Source of the DNA: Nitrospirota bacterium
Lineage (GTDB): Bacteria > Nitrospirota > Leptospirillia > Leptospirillales > Leptospirillaceae
DNA length: 49,508 nucleotides
Direction: 5' to 3'
NCBI GenBank assembly: GCA_021826965.1
Contig: JAKAYA010000011.1
Span: forward strand, 1-49,508
Shown: piece by piece, positions 1-8,978 of the stretch
How positions within the stretch are numbered: position 1 is the first letter of the stretch
Layout: every line of letters starts with the position of its first letter
Made by a program: the position numbers and the translations under genes
The notes under the pieces: model-generated
What the model saw: the letters and a program-made list of their open reading frames with translations, nothing else
The model's database searches: none
Told to the model about the DNA's origin: nothing

Positions 1-42
1 CCCCGGTTTTTCCGGTTCCGACCCTGGATCGGGATGCGGGGA

Positions 43-79
43 GAACCCTTCTCTCTCAAAAAGGAAGGGTTCCTCTTTT
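43..79 (+). terminator. Rho-independent terminator of a gene upstream of the window
   Basis: A 9-bp perfect stem (GAACCCTTC, 43-51, with GAAGGGTTC, 64-72) encloses a 12-base loop and is followed by CTCTTTT. This fits a plus-strand intrinsic terminator closing a gene left of the window. It suggests that fhs starts a new transcription unit. Confidence 0.6.
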
Positions 80-139
80 GACCCCTCTTGCGGGGACCGG
101 TTTAAAAATCAATTTCGGTTTTTGGGAAGACCCTTCCCC

Positions 140-169
140 TTGTGATTTTGACGGATTTCCGGGCATACT
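140..169 (+). promoter_or_regulatory. Possible promoter of the fhs operon
   Basis: TTGTGA (140-145), an 18-base spacer and CATACT (164-169) each match four of six bases of the sigma-70 hexamers. The site lies between the upstream terminator and the preferred fhs start at 252. The match is weak. Confidence 0.25.
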
Positions 170-251
170 CAAAAAATGGTTTTTTTTCATGAAAAATTTC
201 GACCGGAGACAATCGTATTGGCCGGAAGGCGGTGTGACAGGAAGATTCGAT

Positions 252-1925
252 ATGCGTCTTGAACGGATGGCCCAGTCCATGGGTGTTCCAGAAACTCATT
301 TTTATCCCTTCGGTCCGGGGAGAGCGAAAATTGACCCCCGATATCTGGAAAAGTCGTCTCCCCCTGTTTTCGGACGGGATCCCGCCCCATTGTACATACT
401 GGTGACCGGAATGACCCCGACGCCCCTGGGAGAAGGCAAGACCACAACATCGATCGGGTTGTCGATGGCCCTTAACCGTTTGGGCGTTCGTACGGCCGTC
501 ACCATACGGCAACCGTCGATGGGACCTGTTTTCGGCATCAAGGGCGGAGGTGCGGGGGGAGGGAAGTCGACCATCGAGCCGTCGGAAGTCCTGAACCTTC
601 ACCTGACGGGAGATGTGCATGCGGTCGGGGCGGCCCATAATCTTCTGGCTTCGGCGATCGACAACGAGATTCACCACGGGAACCGGCTTGGAATCGACCC
701 GCTGACTGTCGGATGGCCGCGCGTCGTCGACCTGAACGACCGGGCTCTGCGCCGCGTGGTGATCGGGCTGGGAGGGCCCGCCAACGGGTCGCCGCGCGAA
801 TCACGCTTCGATATCACCGTGTCTTCGGAAGTCATGGCCATCCTGGCCCTGTCCACGTCATACTCCGATCTGATCGAACGTCTTGGGGACATCAGTTTTG
901 GTCTGTCGCGCGACGGACGTCTCCTGAAAGCCCGAGACCTGAATGTCGAAGGCGCGATGGCCGCCATTCTCCGGGAAGCCTTCTGGCCGAATCTGATGTC
1001 GACGTCCGAAGGAACGCCTGCGATCGTACACGGTTCTCCCTTTGCCAATATTGCCCACGGGAACAGTTCCATCATCGGGGATTGGGTAGGGCTTGCCGGT
1101 TCCGACTGCGTCGTGACGGAAGCGGGATTCGGCGCCGATCTCGGCGGGGAGAAATTTTTCGATATCAAATGCCGGTCCCTGGGCAGGGGCCCCGATATTG
1201 CGGTCCTTGTAGCGACAGCCAAGAGTCTGCGTATGCATGGAGGACTGGCGGACACGGTGGCCGGTCGTCCGATCCCCGAGATCCTCGACAAGAGCGATGT
1301 GCCGTCTGTGCGGAAAGGAATGGGAAATCTGTTGAGACAAATAAAAAATGTCCGTCGTTTCGGAGTTCCGGTGGTCGTGGCGATCAATGCCCATCCGGGG
1401 GATGCGCCGGAAGAGTGGAGCGTCATCCGGGATCTGTCCGTCGAAGGCGGAGCGGAAGATGCGGTCGTCTGTACCCACTACCGGGATGGCGGGGAAGGTG
1501 CGCTGGAACTGGCGGAGACGATCCGGCGGGTGACGCGATCGACGAAGGCTTCCTATCGTCCGCTTTATCCGTCCGATCTTTCGGTAGAAGAGAAAATCCG
1601 GACCGTTGCACGGGAAATGTATGGAGCCGGTGAAGTGGTTTTTTCCCCGCGTGCCCGAAAGTCCTTATCGGATGTCGAACGTTACGGAGCTTCGGATTTT
1701 CCCGTCTGCATCGCCAAAACGTGGGCATCCCTTTCCCACGATCCTTCGAAAAAGGGCGCTCCTTCGGATTTCAGCTTTCCGGTCGAAGAAATCCGTTATG
1801 CGACGGGAGCCCGATTTGTCACAGCCATCGCCGGAGATATCCAGACGATGCCGGGACTTCCCTCAAAGCCCGCATACCGTCGTATCCGGCTCACCCCCGG
1901 AGGAAACGTGGAGGGGGTTTCGTGA
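252..1925 (+). CDS. fhs: Formate-tetrahydrofolate ligase
   Basis: This enzyme joins formate to tetrahydrofolate with ATP, giving 10-formyl-THF for purine synthesis, initiator Met formylation and serine/glycine interconversion in the cytoplasm. The family P-loop TPTPLGEGKTTT is at residues 55-66, followed by the glycine-rich GIKGGGAGGG and FANIAHGNSS segments. The ATG at 252 is chosen because AGGAAG lies seven bases upstream and the product is 557 residues, close to the family norm of about 555-560. An in-frame ATG at 189 would add 21 residues but has no Shine-Dalgarno sequence. The stop overlaps the next start by four bases (GTGA). PurN, encoded at 20.7 kb, consumes its product. Confidence 0.95.
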   Translation: MRLERMAQSMGVPETHFYPFGPGRAKIDPRYLEKSSPPVFGRDPAPLYILVTGMTPTPLGEGKTTTSIGLSMALNRLGVRTAVTIRQPSMGPVFGIKGGGAGGGKSTIEPSEVLNLHLTGDVHAVGAAHNLLASAIDNEIHHGNRLGIDPLTVGWPRVVDLNDRALRRVVIGLGGPANGSPRESRFDITVSSEVMAILALSTSYSDLIERLGDISFGLSRDGRLLKARDLNVEGAMAAILREAFWPNLMSTSEGTPAIVHGSPFANIAHGNSSIIGDWVGLAGSDCVVTEAGFGADLGGEKFFDIKCRSLGRGPDIAVLVATAKSLRMHGGLADTVAGRPIPEILDKSDVPSVRKGMGNLLRQIKNVRRFGVPVVVAINAHPGDAPEEWSVIRDLSVEGGAEDAVVCTHYRDGGEGALELAETIRRVTRSTKASYRPLYPSDLSVEEKIRTVAREMYGAGEVVFSPRARKSLSDVERYGASDFPVCIAKTWASLSHDPSKKGAPSDFSFPVEEIRYATGARFVTAIAGDIQTMPGLPSKPAYRRIRLTPGGNVEGVS

Positions 1926-3850
1926 ACCGCCAGAGCATTGCCCGGCTTTTGATCCTTTCTTTCCTTTTGCCTGTCCGGCTCTTTTTTCCGGAAGACTCGT
2001 ACTCCATGACATCGAACGAAGCTTCTGTTCCGGTTCGGACGCTCGACCTGGTGCGCATTCTTTCGACATACTTCCCCCGGATCGATGGCAAGGTCACCGC
2101 CTACCATTCAAAAGAAATTTCCCTCGACCAGGGAAAGTCTTCCGGAATCTATCCGGGACTGGTCCTGGCGGTGACCCGCCAGGGGAAACCGTTCCGGGAC
2201 CCCTATACCCGCCTTCTCCTGGGATACCGGGAGGTCCGCCTTGGAAATGTCGAAATCACTTCCGTGACGGATAACGGAGCGTCCGGTATTTTCCGTCCGG
2301 TGAAGACCGGAAAAAATCTTCCGGTTCCCGGAGACATCGTCCGGTTGTCGGGGGCTCCGCTTCCGGTAGCGATCGTGCCGGCGTCAAACTATACCGACGT
2401 TCGTGTTCTGGCCCACCTGTCCCGTACGCTGGAAAGGTCTTCCCGATTTCGCTCAGTCGACCCTTTCCGTGTCGAAATATCGATGAACACTCTCGGAATC
2501 GGGAACAAAAGAGACCCGCAGTCGATGGTCCGTCTTGCACGCATGCTGAAGGTCAAGGTGCTGATCATCGCCGATACGACGCTGATCGGCAAAAAGGTCG
2601 AACTCGATCTGAATGCCGTCAATGCCGAGACGGGTGCGACACTGGCCAAAGTTTCCGGCCTCCTGGAAGGAGCGAGGCCTTTTTCCGAAGCACTGGAGTC
2701 CAGTCCGGGAGTCGGATTCGTGGCGCCGGGCCTTCCGCCTCTCTCGAATCCCGACAGCGTCGTGACCGTTCCATTCATCCCGCGCTTCATGGCGCTCGGG
2801 GATTACCGGGGTAACGGGAAGAATCTCCTTGCCCTGTCGGACACTCACCGGATCTATGTGGGCGACTACCGGAACAAGGCGGTTCATGTGAAGTTCGAGG
2901 AAACCGATCGATGGGTTCCCCAAAACCGCCACATCTTCATTTCCTCCGGTCCTCTTGTATCGCAAAAGGGGCCTCATCCCCGCTATCAGATCGCCGTTTC
3001 GAACATCGTGACCGGGACTCCCTATTCCTACGTCCTGGATTACGACGGGAAAACCTTTCACCGGATATGGAAGCACGCCAAAATTTATCTCCGGATCGTG
3101 ACTCTGCCGGGGAAGGGCCCGACCCTTCTGGGACAGAAAAGGGGCGTCAACAAACCTTTTCTGGGTGCGATCCACGAATATACCTGGGTGCGCGATCATT
3201 TCGAGAAAGGATCTGCGGTTTCCTGGCCTCCCGGTATTTCCCTTTTCGGAACCCAGCCGCTTCTTCTCGACGGAAAGACGGTCTATCTCCAGATCGGATC
3301 GGACAATCACCTGGAGGTTTTTGACGGAAACGGAGATCTGCGATTTAAAAGCCCTCTTTACCTCGGGGGATATTTCGATCACTTCGTTTACGGTCGACCG
3401 CATGCTCTCTTGCCGGTACGACAACGGAATGTCCATCTGAAAGGCCGAATCCTGACAGTCGAGCCGTCCGGAAAGCCTGGAAGTCACCCGATCGTCATCG
3501 TTTACAAGAATGTTCCGATGGCCGGTGCCAACGAACGTTTTCAGGGGTATCAGTATGGACAAGTCTTTTTCTACCGGTGGACGGGTGTGAACTGGATGAT
3601 GATCGGGAAACTTGGCCGGGTCAAAGGGTTTATTTCGGATATGGCCCTGAGCCGGAATCCCCGGACCCTGAAACCGGAACTTCTTGTTTCGACTGAACCC
3701 CTGTTCAACTTCATGAATATCGAAAATCTTTACGTCAATGAGGGAAAAGTGTCTTCATATCCGCTCCCGGCGGCTGTCATGCAAGATCTGGCACCATCCG
3801 GGTCATCTCCGGGACTGATAAACCGGCCCAGTGGCGGGGGATCCCGGTGA
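1922..3850 (+). CDS. Exported protein with FlgT-like and propeller-like regions, function unknown
   Basis: The 642-residue product starts at a GTG that overlaps the fhs stop and follows a GGAGGGGG site. A hydrophobic signal segment (about residues 8-25, LLILSFLLPVRLFF) predicts export, without an obvious lipobox. Residues about 35-130 look like the C-terminal domain of flagellar FlgT proteins (pattern DQGKSSGIYPG, then DPYTRLLLG). Residues about 135-250 form an alpha/beta unit like those of CsgG/TolB-N-type envelope proteins. The rest has repeated short strands such as LGDYRGNGKN and VSNIVTG, as in FG-GAP or VCBS propellers. These are pattern readings, not searches. It sits inside the fhs-uppS-cdsA run and overlaps uppS by four bases, which suggests an envelope role. 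Confidence 0.8.
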   Translation: MNRQSIARLLILSFLLPVRLFFPEDSYSMTSNEASVPVRTLDLVRILSTYFPRIDGKVTAYHSKEISLDQGKSSGIYPGLVLAVTRQGKPFRDPYTRLLLGYREVRLGNVEITSVTDNGASGIFRPVKTGKNLPVPGDIVRLSGAPLPVAIVPASNYTDVRVLAHLSRTLERSSRFRSVDPFRVEISMNTLGIGNKRDPQSMVRLARMLKVKVLIIADTTLIGKKVELDLNAVNAETGATLAKVSGLLEGARPFSEALESSPGVGFVAPGLPPLSNPDSVVTVPFIPRFMALGDYRGNGKNLLALSDTHRIYVGDYRNKAVHVKFEETDRWVPQNRHIFISSGPLVSQKGPHPRYQIAVSNIVTGTPYSYVLDYDGKTFHRIWKHAKIYLRIVTLPGKGPTLLGQKRGVNKPFLGAIHEYTWVRDHFEKGSAVSWPPGISLFGTQPLLLDGKTVYLQIGSDNHLEVFDGNGDLRFKSPLYLGGYFDHFVYGRPHALLPVRQRNVHLKGRILTVEPSGKPGSHPIVIVYKNVPMAGANERFQGYQYGQVFFYRWTGVNWMMIGKLGRVKGFISDMALSRNPRTLKPELLVSTEPLFNFMNIENLYVNEGKVSSYPLPAAVMQDLAPSGSSPGLINRPSGGGSR

Positions 3851-4647
3851 GAACGACCCAGACCGGACAACAGGATCCGGTTTCCCGCAAAGAGTTTTCT
3901 GTTGCGCGTCCGTCCTGGATCCGGAATCCGCCCCGCCATGTCGCGATTATCATGGACGGAAACGGGAGATGGGCCCGCAAAAGGCACATGCCCAGAATCG
4001 TCGGCCATCGGGAAGGGGCCTCGGCAGTGCGGACGATCGTAACAGCTGCGCGGAGCTGGGAAATCCCTTATTTGACCCTCTATGCTTTTTCATGGGAAAA
4101 TTGGAGCAGGCCGCGCCAGGAAGTCGACGCTCTGATGGGCCTTCTCGAAGAATATGTGGATCGGGAAATCCGGACGATGATGGACAGGGGGATCCGGTTC
4201 TTCGTCGTGGGAGACCGTTCGAGGCTTCCTTCTTCCGTACGGAGCAAGGTCGCCTGGGCAGAAAAGGAGACAAAGGGTCAGGACCGGATGGTCCTGACCC
4301 TTGCTCTGTCCTATTCGGGACGGGAAGAAATTGTGCGGGCCGTGAAGTGTCTGGCCGAGGATGTCCGGAAAGGCCTGCTGCCGCCGGAAAAGATCACCGA
4401 GCCGATCTTTTCCCAGTATCTTGAAACATCCGTTCTCCCTCCTCCGGACTTGCTGATCCGGACAAGCGGAGAGGTTCGAATCAGCAATTTTCTACTTTGG
4501 CAACTGGCCTACACGGAAATGTATTTTACCCCGACCTTGTGGCCGGATTTCGGGGAAGACGACTTCCGGCTGGCGATCGAAGACTTTCAGGAAAGAAGGC
4601 GACGCTTCGGAAGGGCGGACGAAGATATCCAGGGGCTTCCCGGTTGA
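3847..4647 (+). CDS. uppS: Isoprenyl transferase (undecaprenyl diphosphate synthase)
   Basis: A cis-prenyltransferase that adds isopentenyl diphosphate units to farnesyl diphosphate, making the C55 lipid carrier for peptidoglycan and surface polysaccharide. The diagnostic IIMDGNGRWA is at residues 35-43 with catalytic Asp37. SWENWSRP, the later RTSGEVRISNF block and a C-terminal FGEDDF segment are all present. The length of 266 residues is a little above the usual 250 because of a basic N-terminal tail. The GTG start overlaps the previous stop (GTGA), with GGGGGA upstream. The next gene, cdsA, overlaps it too (TTGA), so the three genes are probably translationally coupled. Confidence 0.96.
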   Translation: MRTTQTGQQDPVSRKEFSVARPSWIRNPPRHVAIIMDGNGRWARKRHMPRIVGHREGASAVRTIVTAARSWEIPYLTLYAFSWENWSRPRQEVDALMGLLEEYVDREIRTMMDRGIRFFVVGDRSRLPSSVRSKVAWAEKETKGQDRMVLTLALSYSGREEIVRAVKCLAEDVRKGLLPPEKITEPIFSQYLETSVLPPPDLLIRTSGEVRISNFLLWQLAYTEMYFTPTLWPDFGEDDFRLAIEDFQERRRRFGRADEDIQGLPG

Positions 4648-5483
4648 CAAACCTGTTGCAACGGACCGTTGCTGCCCTGATTCTGATTCCATTGCTTCTG
4701 GCCCTTGTTCACTGGGGTGGGGTCAGGGGGCTTCTCGTGCCGGGAATCGTCGTCGGATCTCTTGCTCAATGGGAGTTTTACAGGATGTTTCCGGATATCT
4801 GGAAACGTTTGTCCTCCAGAGTGGCGCTTTTTGGGGGGGCGCTGTTCATTTTTGGACTGGGCCTGATGGCGCGTGGACGTTTGTCGCCGGATACACTGCT
4901 GGTTCTTTTTTTTCTGTTCGTGACATTTCTCCTCGCTTTTTCGATTTTCTCGGGAGACGAGCAGGACCGGATGGGCGGGTTCCCCCTGATTCTGACCGGA
5001 GTGATCTATATTCCCGTAGGCGTCGGGATGATTTTACTCCTTCGCGGTCTTCCCGGAGGAGAAGGATTCGTCGTTTACTTGTTGGGGTTGACCTGGATCG
5101 TCGACATTCTGGGATATGTCGCCGGAAAATCGTTTGGTCGAAAAAAGCTTTCGCCCGTCCTGTCTCCGAACAAGACATGGGAGGGAGCCCTGGCGGGGAT
5201 TGCCGGTGGACTTGCCTGGGGTCTTTCGACGCATCGGTTCCTGATGCCGGCTCTCTCGCTTCAGGAGGTTCTCTTCATTTCCATGCTGATTTCCGGATGG
5301 GGCCAGGTGGGAGACTTGTGCGAGTCCGCCTTCAAGAGAGTTGCAGGGAAAAAGGATTCCGGTTCGATCATCCCCGGACATGGAGGAGTCCTGGACCGGA
5401 TCGACAGTCTGCTGTTCAATTCTGTAGCCCTCTATGGCATTCTGGCAATCGTTGAAGGATACTCGTCCCGTGTTTGGCTCTAG
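4644..5483 (+). CDS. cdsA: Phosphatidate cytidylyltransferase
   Basis: Integral membrane enzyme making CDP-diacylglycerol from phosphatidate and CTP, the branch point of phospholipid synthesis. The 279-residue product is mostly hydrophobic helices. It carries the full CDP-DAG synthase signature near the C-terminus (SAFKR, then KKDSG, then PGHGGVLDRID) and the LSPNKTWEG loop before it. The TTG at 4644 overlaps the uppS stop. An open frame extends upstream inside uppS, but there it shadows the uppS frame, and the family N-terminus begins with the hydrophobic segment after this TTG. Confidence 0.95.
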   Translation: MTNLLQRTVAALILIPLLLALVHWGGVRGLLVPGIVVGSLAQWEFYRMFPDIWKRLSSRVALFGGALFIFGLGLMARGRLSPDTLLVLFFLFVTFLLAFSIFSGDEQDRMGGFPLILTGVIYIPVGVGMILLLRGLPGGEGFVVYLLGLTWIVDILGYVAGKSFGRKKLSPVLSPNKTWEGALAGIAGGLAWGLSTHRFLMPALSLQEVLFISMLISGWGQVGDLCESAFKRVAGKKDSGSIIPGHGGVLDRIDSLLFNSVALYGILAIVEGYSSRVWL

Positions 5484-5504
5484 ACAGATCGGGGAAGCTC
5501 GAAT

Positions 5505-6686
5505 ATGACCACATTGTCCATTCTGGGTTCGACAGGTTCGATCGGCCGTTCGACACTGGATATCGTGCGTGCCCATCCGGCGAGGTTTCGCGTTTTGGCC
5601 CTGGCGGCTGGCAAGAATGCGGGAATGGCGATCGGACAGGCAAGGGAGTTCAGACCGAAACTGTTATCGGTGTCGCCGGAGATTTATGCCGATGTCCGGG
5701 ACAGTCTTGCCGGGTCGGGGGTGGAGATCCTTTCCGGTCTGGATGGCGCCTGCGCGGTTGCGTCCTTTCCGGATGCGGAGGTGCTCCTTTCGGCCATCGT
5801 CGGAGAAGCGGGACTCGCGCCGACATGGGAAGGGATTCTCCCGGGACGTGTCATCGCCCTTGCAAACAAGGAAACCCTTGTGGCGGGAGGAGAAGCTGTC
5901 GTACGCCGTGTACGGGAAAAAGGAGCCCGCCTGATGCCCGTCGACTCGGAGCACAGCGCCATTCATCAGGCGATGAGAGGTCATCCGTGGTCCAGGGTCC
6001 GGAGGGTGATTCTGACGGCTTCCGGGGGACCCATGTTCGGCCGGAACCGGAAAGATCTGCAGTCTGTGACGGTGGAAGAAGCGTTGAACCATCCGACGTG
6101 GAAGATGGGACCGAAGATCACGGTCGATTCGGCGACGCTCATGAACAAGGGCCTTGAGATCATCGAGGCCAAATGGCTCTTTGATCTCGCTCCCCGACAA
6201 ATCGAAGTCGTCGTCCACCGGCAAAGCATCATTCATTCCATGGTGGAATTTGTGGACGGATCCTTTTTGGCCCAACTGGGTTCTCCGGATATGCGCGGAC
6301 CGATCAGCTACGCGATTTCCGGAGAGGACAGGCTGGAGCTGGACGTCAAGACTCTCGACTTTCCGGCTCTTTCTCAGCTGACGTTTCACCGTCCCGACCA
6401 CGAAGCTTTCCCATCGATCGGGTTCGCTTTCCGTGCTCTCGAAAAGGGAGGACAGGCTTCGATATGGTTGAACGCTGCAAACGAATTGGCTGTTCAGGCC
6501 TTTCTGGACAAGAGGATACCGTTCGTCGGAATAGCCCGGATTCAGGAGGCTCTTCTGGAAGAGGCCCCTGAAGTGCCGGCCCTTTCCCTGGAGGACATTC
6601 AGTCCTCTTCCGTTCGGGCCCGAAATGTGGCCGAGGAAAAAATCGGGGAGATGGTTCCGCGGCAAAATATTGCCGCCGTGTCCTGA
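5505..6686 (+). CDS. dxr: 1-deoxy-D-xylulose 5-phosphate reductoisomerase
   Basis: First committed enzyme of the MEP isoprenoid pathway. It converts 1-deoxyxylulose 5-phosphate to 2-C-methylerythritol 4-phosphate with NADPH and a divalent metal. The NADPH-binding GSTGSIGRSTLDIV is at residues 8-21, the metal-binding DSE at 147-149, and ATLMNKGLEIIEA follows. The length of 393 residues matches the family (about 390-400). ispG of the same pathway lies two genes downstream, and uppS, which uses the end products, lies upstream. This transcript therefore holds two MEP steps and the first polyprenyl step. Confidence 0.97.
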   Translation: MTTLSILGSTGSIGRSTLDIVRAHPARFRVLALAAGKNAGMAIGQAREFRPKLLSVSPEIYADVRDSLAGSGVEILSGLDGACAVASFPDAEVLLSAIVGEAGLAPTWEGILPGRVIALANKETLVAGGEAVVRRVREKGARLMPVDSEHSAIHQAMRGHPWSRVRRVILTASGGPMFGRNRKDLQSVTVEEALNHPTWKMGPKITVDSATLMNKGLEIIEAKWLFDLAPRQIEVVVHRQSIIHSMVEFVDGSFLAQLGSPDMRGPISYAISGEDRLELDVKTLDFPALSQLTFHRPDHEAFPSIGFAFRALEKGGQASIWLNAANELAVQAFLDKRIPFVGIARIQEALLEEAPEVPALSLEDIQSSSVRARNVAEEKIGEMVPRQNIAAVS

Positions 6687-6708
6687 CCGGACGGAAAAAG
6701 GAGAGCCT

Positions 6709-7773
6709 ATGGAAGCAGTGTTGTCATTCATCCTCGTGATTGGTGTCCTCATCGTCGTGCATGAGACGGGACATTTTCTGGTTGCCAGGAGATTCGGGGT
6801 CAAGATTGAAAAATTTTCCATCGGATTTGGTCCCAAGATCTTCTCCCGGACGGTGGGAGAGACCGAATACCGGCTGGCCTGGATTCCGTTGGGCGGATAC
6901 GTGAAGATGCTGGGCGAAAACGATCCGGAACAGGTCCGTCCTGAAGAGAGAGACCGCTCTTTCTCGGCCTTGCCGGTTTCCCGGAGAATGGCCATCGCCG
7001 CCGCCGGTCCCATCGCGAATTTCCTTCTGGCCTTCTTCTTGTTCACCGCAGTCTTCTGGGTCGGAATTCCGGTTCTCGAACCGGTGGTCGGCAAGGTGCT
7101 ACCGAAGTCTCCGGCACAGATGGCAGGACTCGCGCCGGGGGACAAGATCCTTTCGGTGAACGGCAAACCTCTTGCGACGTGGAACGATCTTCGGAGGGGA
7201 ATCGAAGGCCAGTCCGGGAAAACGCTCCATGTGATCGTCCAGAGGGGAGAGGTCGCTCTGCCGCTTGCAATCGTGCCCCGAACCGAGATCGGGTCCGATA
7301 TCTACGGCGAAAAGGTGCCGCAGGGCAAAATCGGCGTGGCCCCTCGCGGAGATATCCGTCAGGTTCGATACGGGTTGTTCGACGGATTGGGTAAAGGCTT
7401 CATGAAAACGGTCAACGTGACCCGGATCACGGTCGTGTCCCTGTATAAAATTCTGACGGGTGCGATCTCTTCCAAGAATCTCGGAGGCCCGATCCTGATT
7501 GCGCAAATGTCCGCGAAGGCGGCAAAATCCGGAGTAGTCAACCTTTTGATATTCATGGGTTTTATCAGTGTCACGCTGGGCGTTATGAACCTGTTGCCCG
7601 TTCCCGTGCTCGACGGTGGTCACATGCTTTTCCTGACTGCCGAAGGTATCCTGCACCGGCCTCTTTCCGTTCGTGTCCGGGAATTGTCGATGCAGGTCGG
7701 TTTTGTCATCCTGCTGACAATCATGGTTTTTGCATTTTATAACGATCTCATGCGTCTTTTCGGTACCCGATAG
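6709..7773 (+). CDS. rseP: Site-2 intramembrane metalloprotease, RseP family
   Basis: Zinc protease that cuts transmembrane segments, classically of anti-sigma factors in envelope stress signalling. HETGH (residues 18-22) lies in the first membrane helix and the second zinc motif NLLPVPVLDGGH lies near residue 294. Between them is one PDZ domain (about 120-185, with LAPGDKILSVNG). E. coli RseP has two PDZ domains in about 450 residues. This 354-residue protein has the single-PDZ form common outside the gamma-proteobacteria. The ATG at 6709 follows AAAAAGGAGAG. The substrate is unknown, and no rseA/rpoE pair is seen in the window. Confidence 0.93.
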   Translation: MEAVLSFILVIGVLIVVHETGHFLVARRFGVKIEKFSIGFGPKIFSRTVGETEYRLAWIPLGGYVKMLGENDPEQVRPEERDRSFSALPVSRRMAIAAAGPIANFLLAFFLFTAVFWVGIPVLEPVVGKVLPKSPAQMAGLAPGDKILSVNGKPLATWNDLRRGIEGQSGKTLHVIVQRGEVALPLAIVPRTEIGSDIYGEKVPQGKIGVAPRGDIRQVRYGLFDGLGKGFMKTVNVTRITVVSLYKILTGAISSKNLGGPILIAQMSAKAAKSGVVNLLIFMGFISVTLGVMNLLPVPVLDGGHMLFLTAEGILHRPLSVRVRELSMQVGFVILLTIMVFAFYNDLMRLFGTR

Positions 7774-7831
7774 AACAGACGGACGGGATCACCCGGCATA
7801 CCGGGAAGACTGACTGAAGGAGTCCGGACAG

Positions 7832-8965
7832 ATGAAAATCGAACGAAAGAAAACGCGCCGCATTATGGTAGGTTCTGTTCCGATCGGAGATGGCGCACCC
7901 GTTGCGGTCCAGTCGATGACCGTCAACGATACGCGGAATATTCCGGCGACACTCGAGGAAATCCGGAAATTGGCGTCCGTGGGGTGCGAAATCATTCGCC
8001 TGGCTGTCGTGGACATGGAGGCGGCCGAAGCGGTTGGAAAAATCCGGAAGGAATCCCCCATTCCAGTCGTCGCGGACATTCATTTTGACTATCATCTGGC
8101 GCTCCGGGTTCTTGAGGGAGGGGTCGACGCCATCCGGATCAACCCCGGAAATATCGGAAGCCAGGAAAAGGTGCGGGCGATTGTGGACCGGATGAAGGAC
8201 AAGGGGCTTCCGATAAGGATTGGCGTGAATGCCGGCTCTCTCGAACGGGACCTTCTGGAGCAGTATGGTCATCCGGTACCGGAGGCCATGGTGGAATCGG
8301 CTCTCCGTCATGTCCAGCTTCTGGAGAAGGAAGGTTTCTACGATATCAAGATTTCCCTGAAGGCATCCAATGTGCCGGATACGATCGATGCCTATACACT
8401 GATGTCGGAGCGGTGCGATTACCCCCTCCATATCGGTGTTTCGGAGGCCGGACCGCTTCTTTCCGGCACTGTCAAGTCGGCAGTGGGGCTCGGATATCTT
8501 CTGGCCCAGGGCATCGGAGACACCATTCGCGTTTCTCTCGCGGCGGATCCGGTGGAGGAGGTCAAGGTTGCCTGGGGGATCCTGAAGTCCCTGAACATGC
8601 GGCAAAGAGGTGTGAACGTGATCGCCTGTCCGACATGCGGACGTCTCGAGATCGATGTGGTCGGAATCGCCCAGCGTGTCGAAGAACGTCTCGCCCACAT
8701 CCAGGAAACGATGGATGTATCGATTCTGGGATGTGTGGTCAACGGGATCGGGGAAGGCAAGGAAGCCGACCTCGGGATAGCCGGAGGACAGGGTGTCGGT
8801 ATTTATTTTGAAAACGGCGAAGTCGTGAAGAAAATCAAGGATGCCGACATCGAAGAGTTCATTATCCAACAGGTGGAAAAAAGATCTCAGGACATGCGTG
8901 ACGGAAAGATCCAGTCTGTCGGAAAGAACGGTCTTCCCATGCATCCCGCCATGGGAAGGTCCTGA
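7832..8965 (+). CDS. ispG: 4-hydroxy-3-methylbut-2-en-1-yl diphosphate synthase
   Basis: A [4Fe-4S] enzyme of the MEP pathway that reductively opens methylerythritol cyclodiphosphate to HMBPP. The N-terminal TIM-barrel motifs (PVAVQSMT, ADIHFDYHLAL, IRINPGNIG) are followed by the C-terminal cluster ligands Cys266, Cys269 (CPTCGRLEID) and Cys301 (LGCVVNG). The length of 377 residues fits the short bacterial form. AAGGAG lies about ten bases before the ATG. The start lies 58 bases past the rseP stop, one of the larger gaps in this operon. Confidence 0.97.
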   Translation: MKIERKKTRRIMVGSVPIGDGAPVAVQSMTVNDTRNIPATLEEIRKLASVGCEIIRLAVVDMEAAEAVGKIRKESPIPVVADIHFDYHLALRVLEGGVDAIRINPGNIGSQEKVRAIVDRMKDKGLPIRIGVNAGSLERDLLEQYGHPVPEAMVESALRHVQLLEKEGFYDIKISLKASNVPDTIDAYTLMSERCDYPLHIGVSEAGPLLSGTVKSAVGLGYLLAQGIGDTIRVSLAADPVEEVKVAWGILKSLNMRQRGVNVIACPTCGRLEIDVVGIAQRVEERLAHIQETMDVSILGCVVNGIGEGKEADLGIAGGQGVGIYFENGEVVKKIKDADIEEFIIQQVEKRSQDMRDGKIQSVGKNGLPMHPAMGRS

Positions 8966-8978
8966 GAAAGAAGGATTC

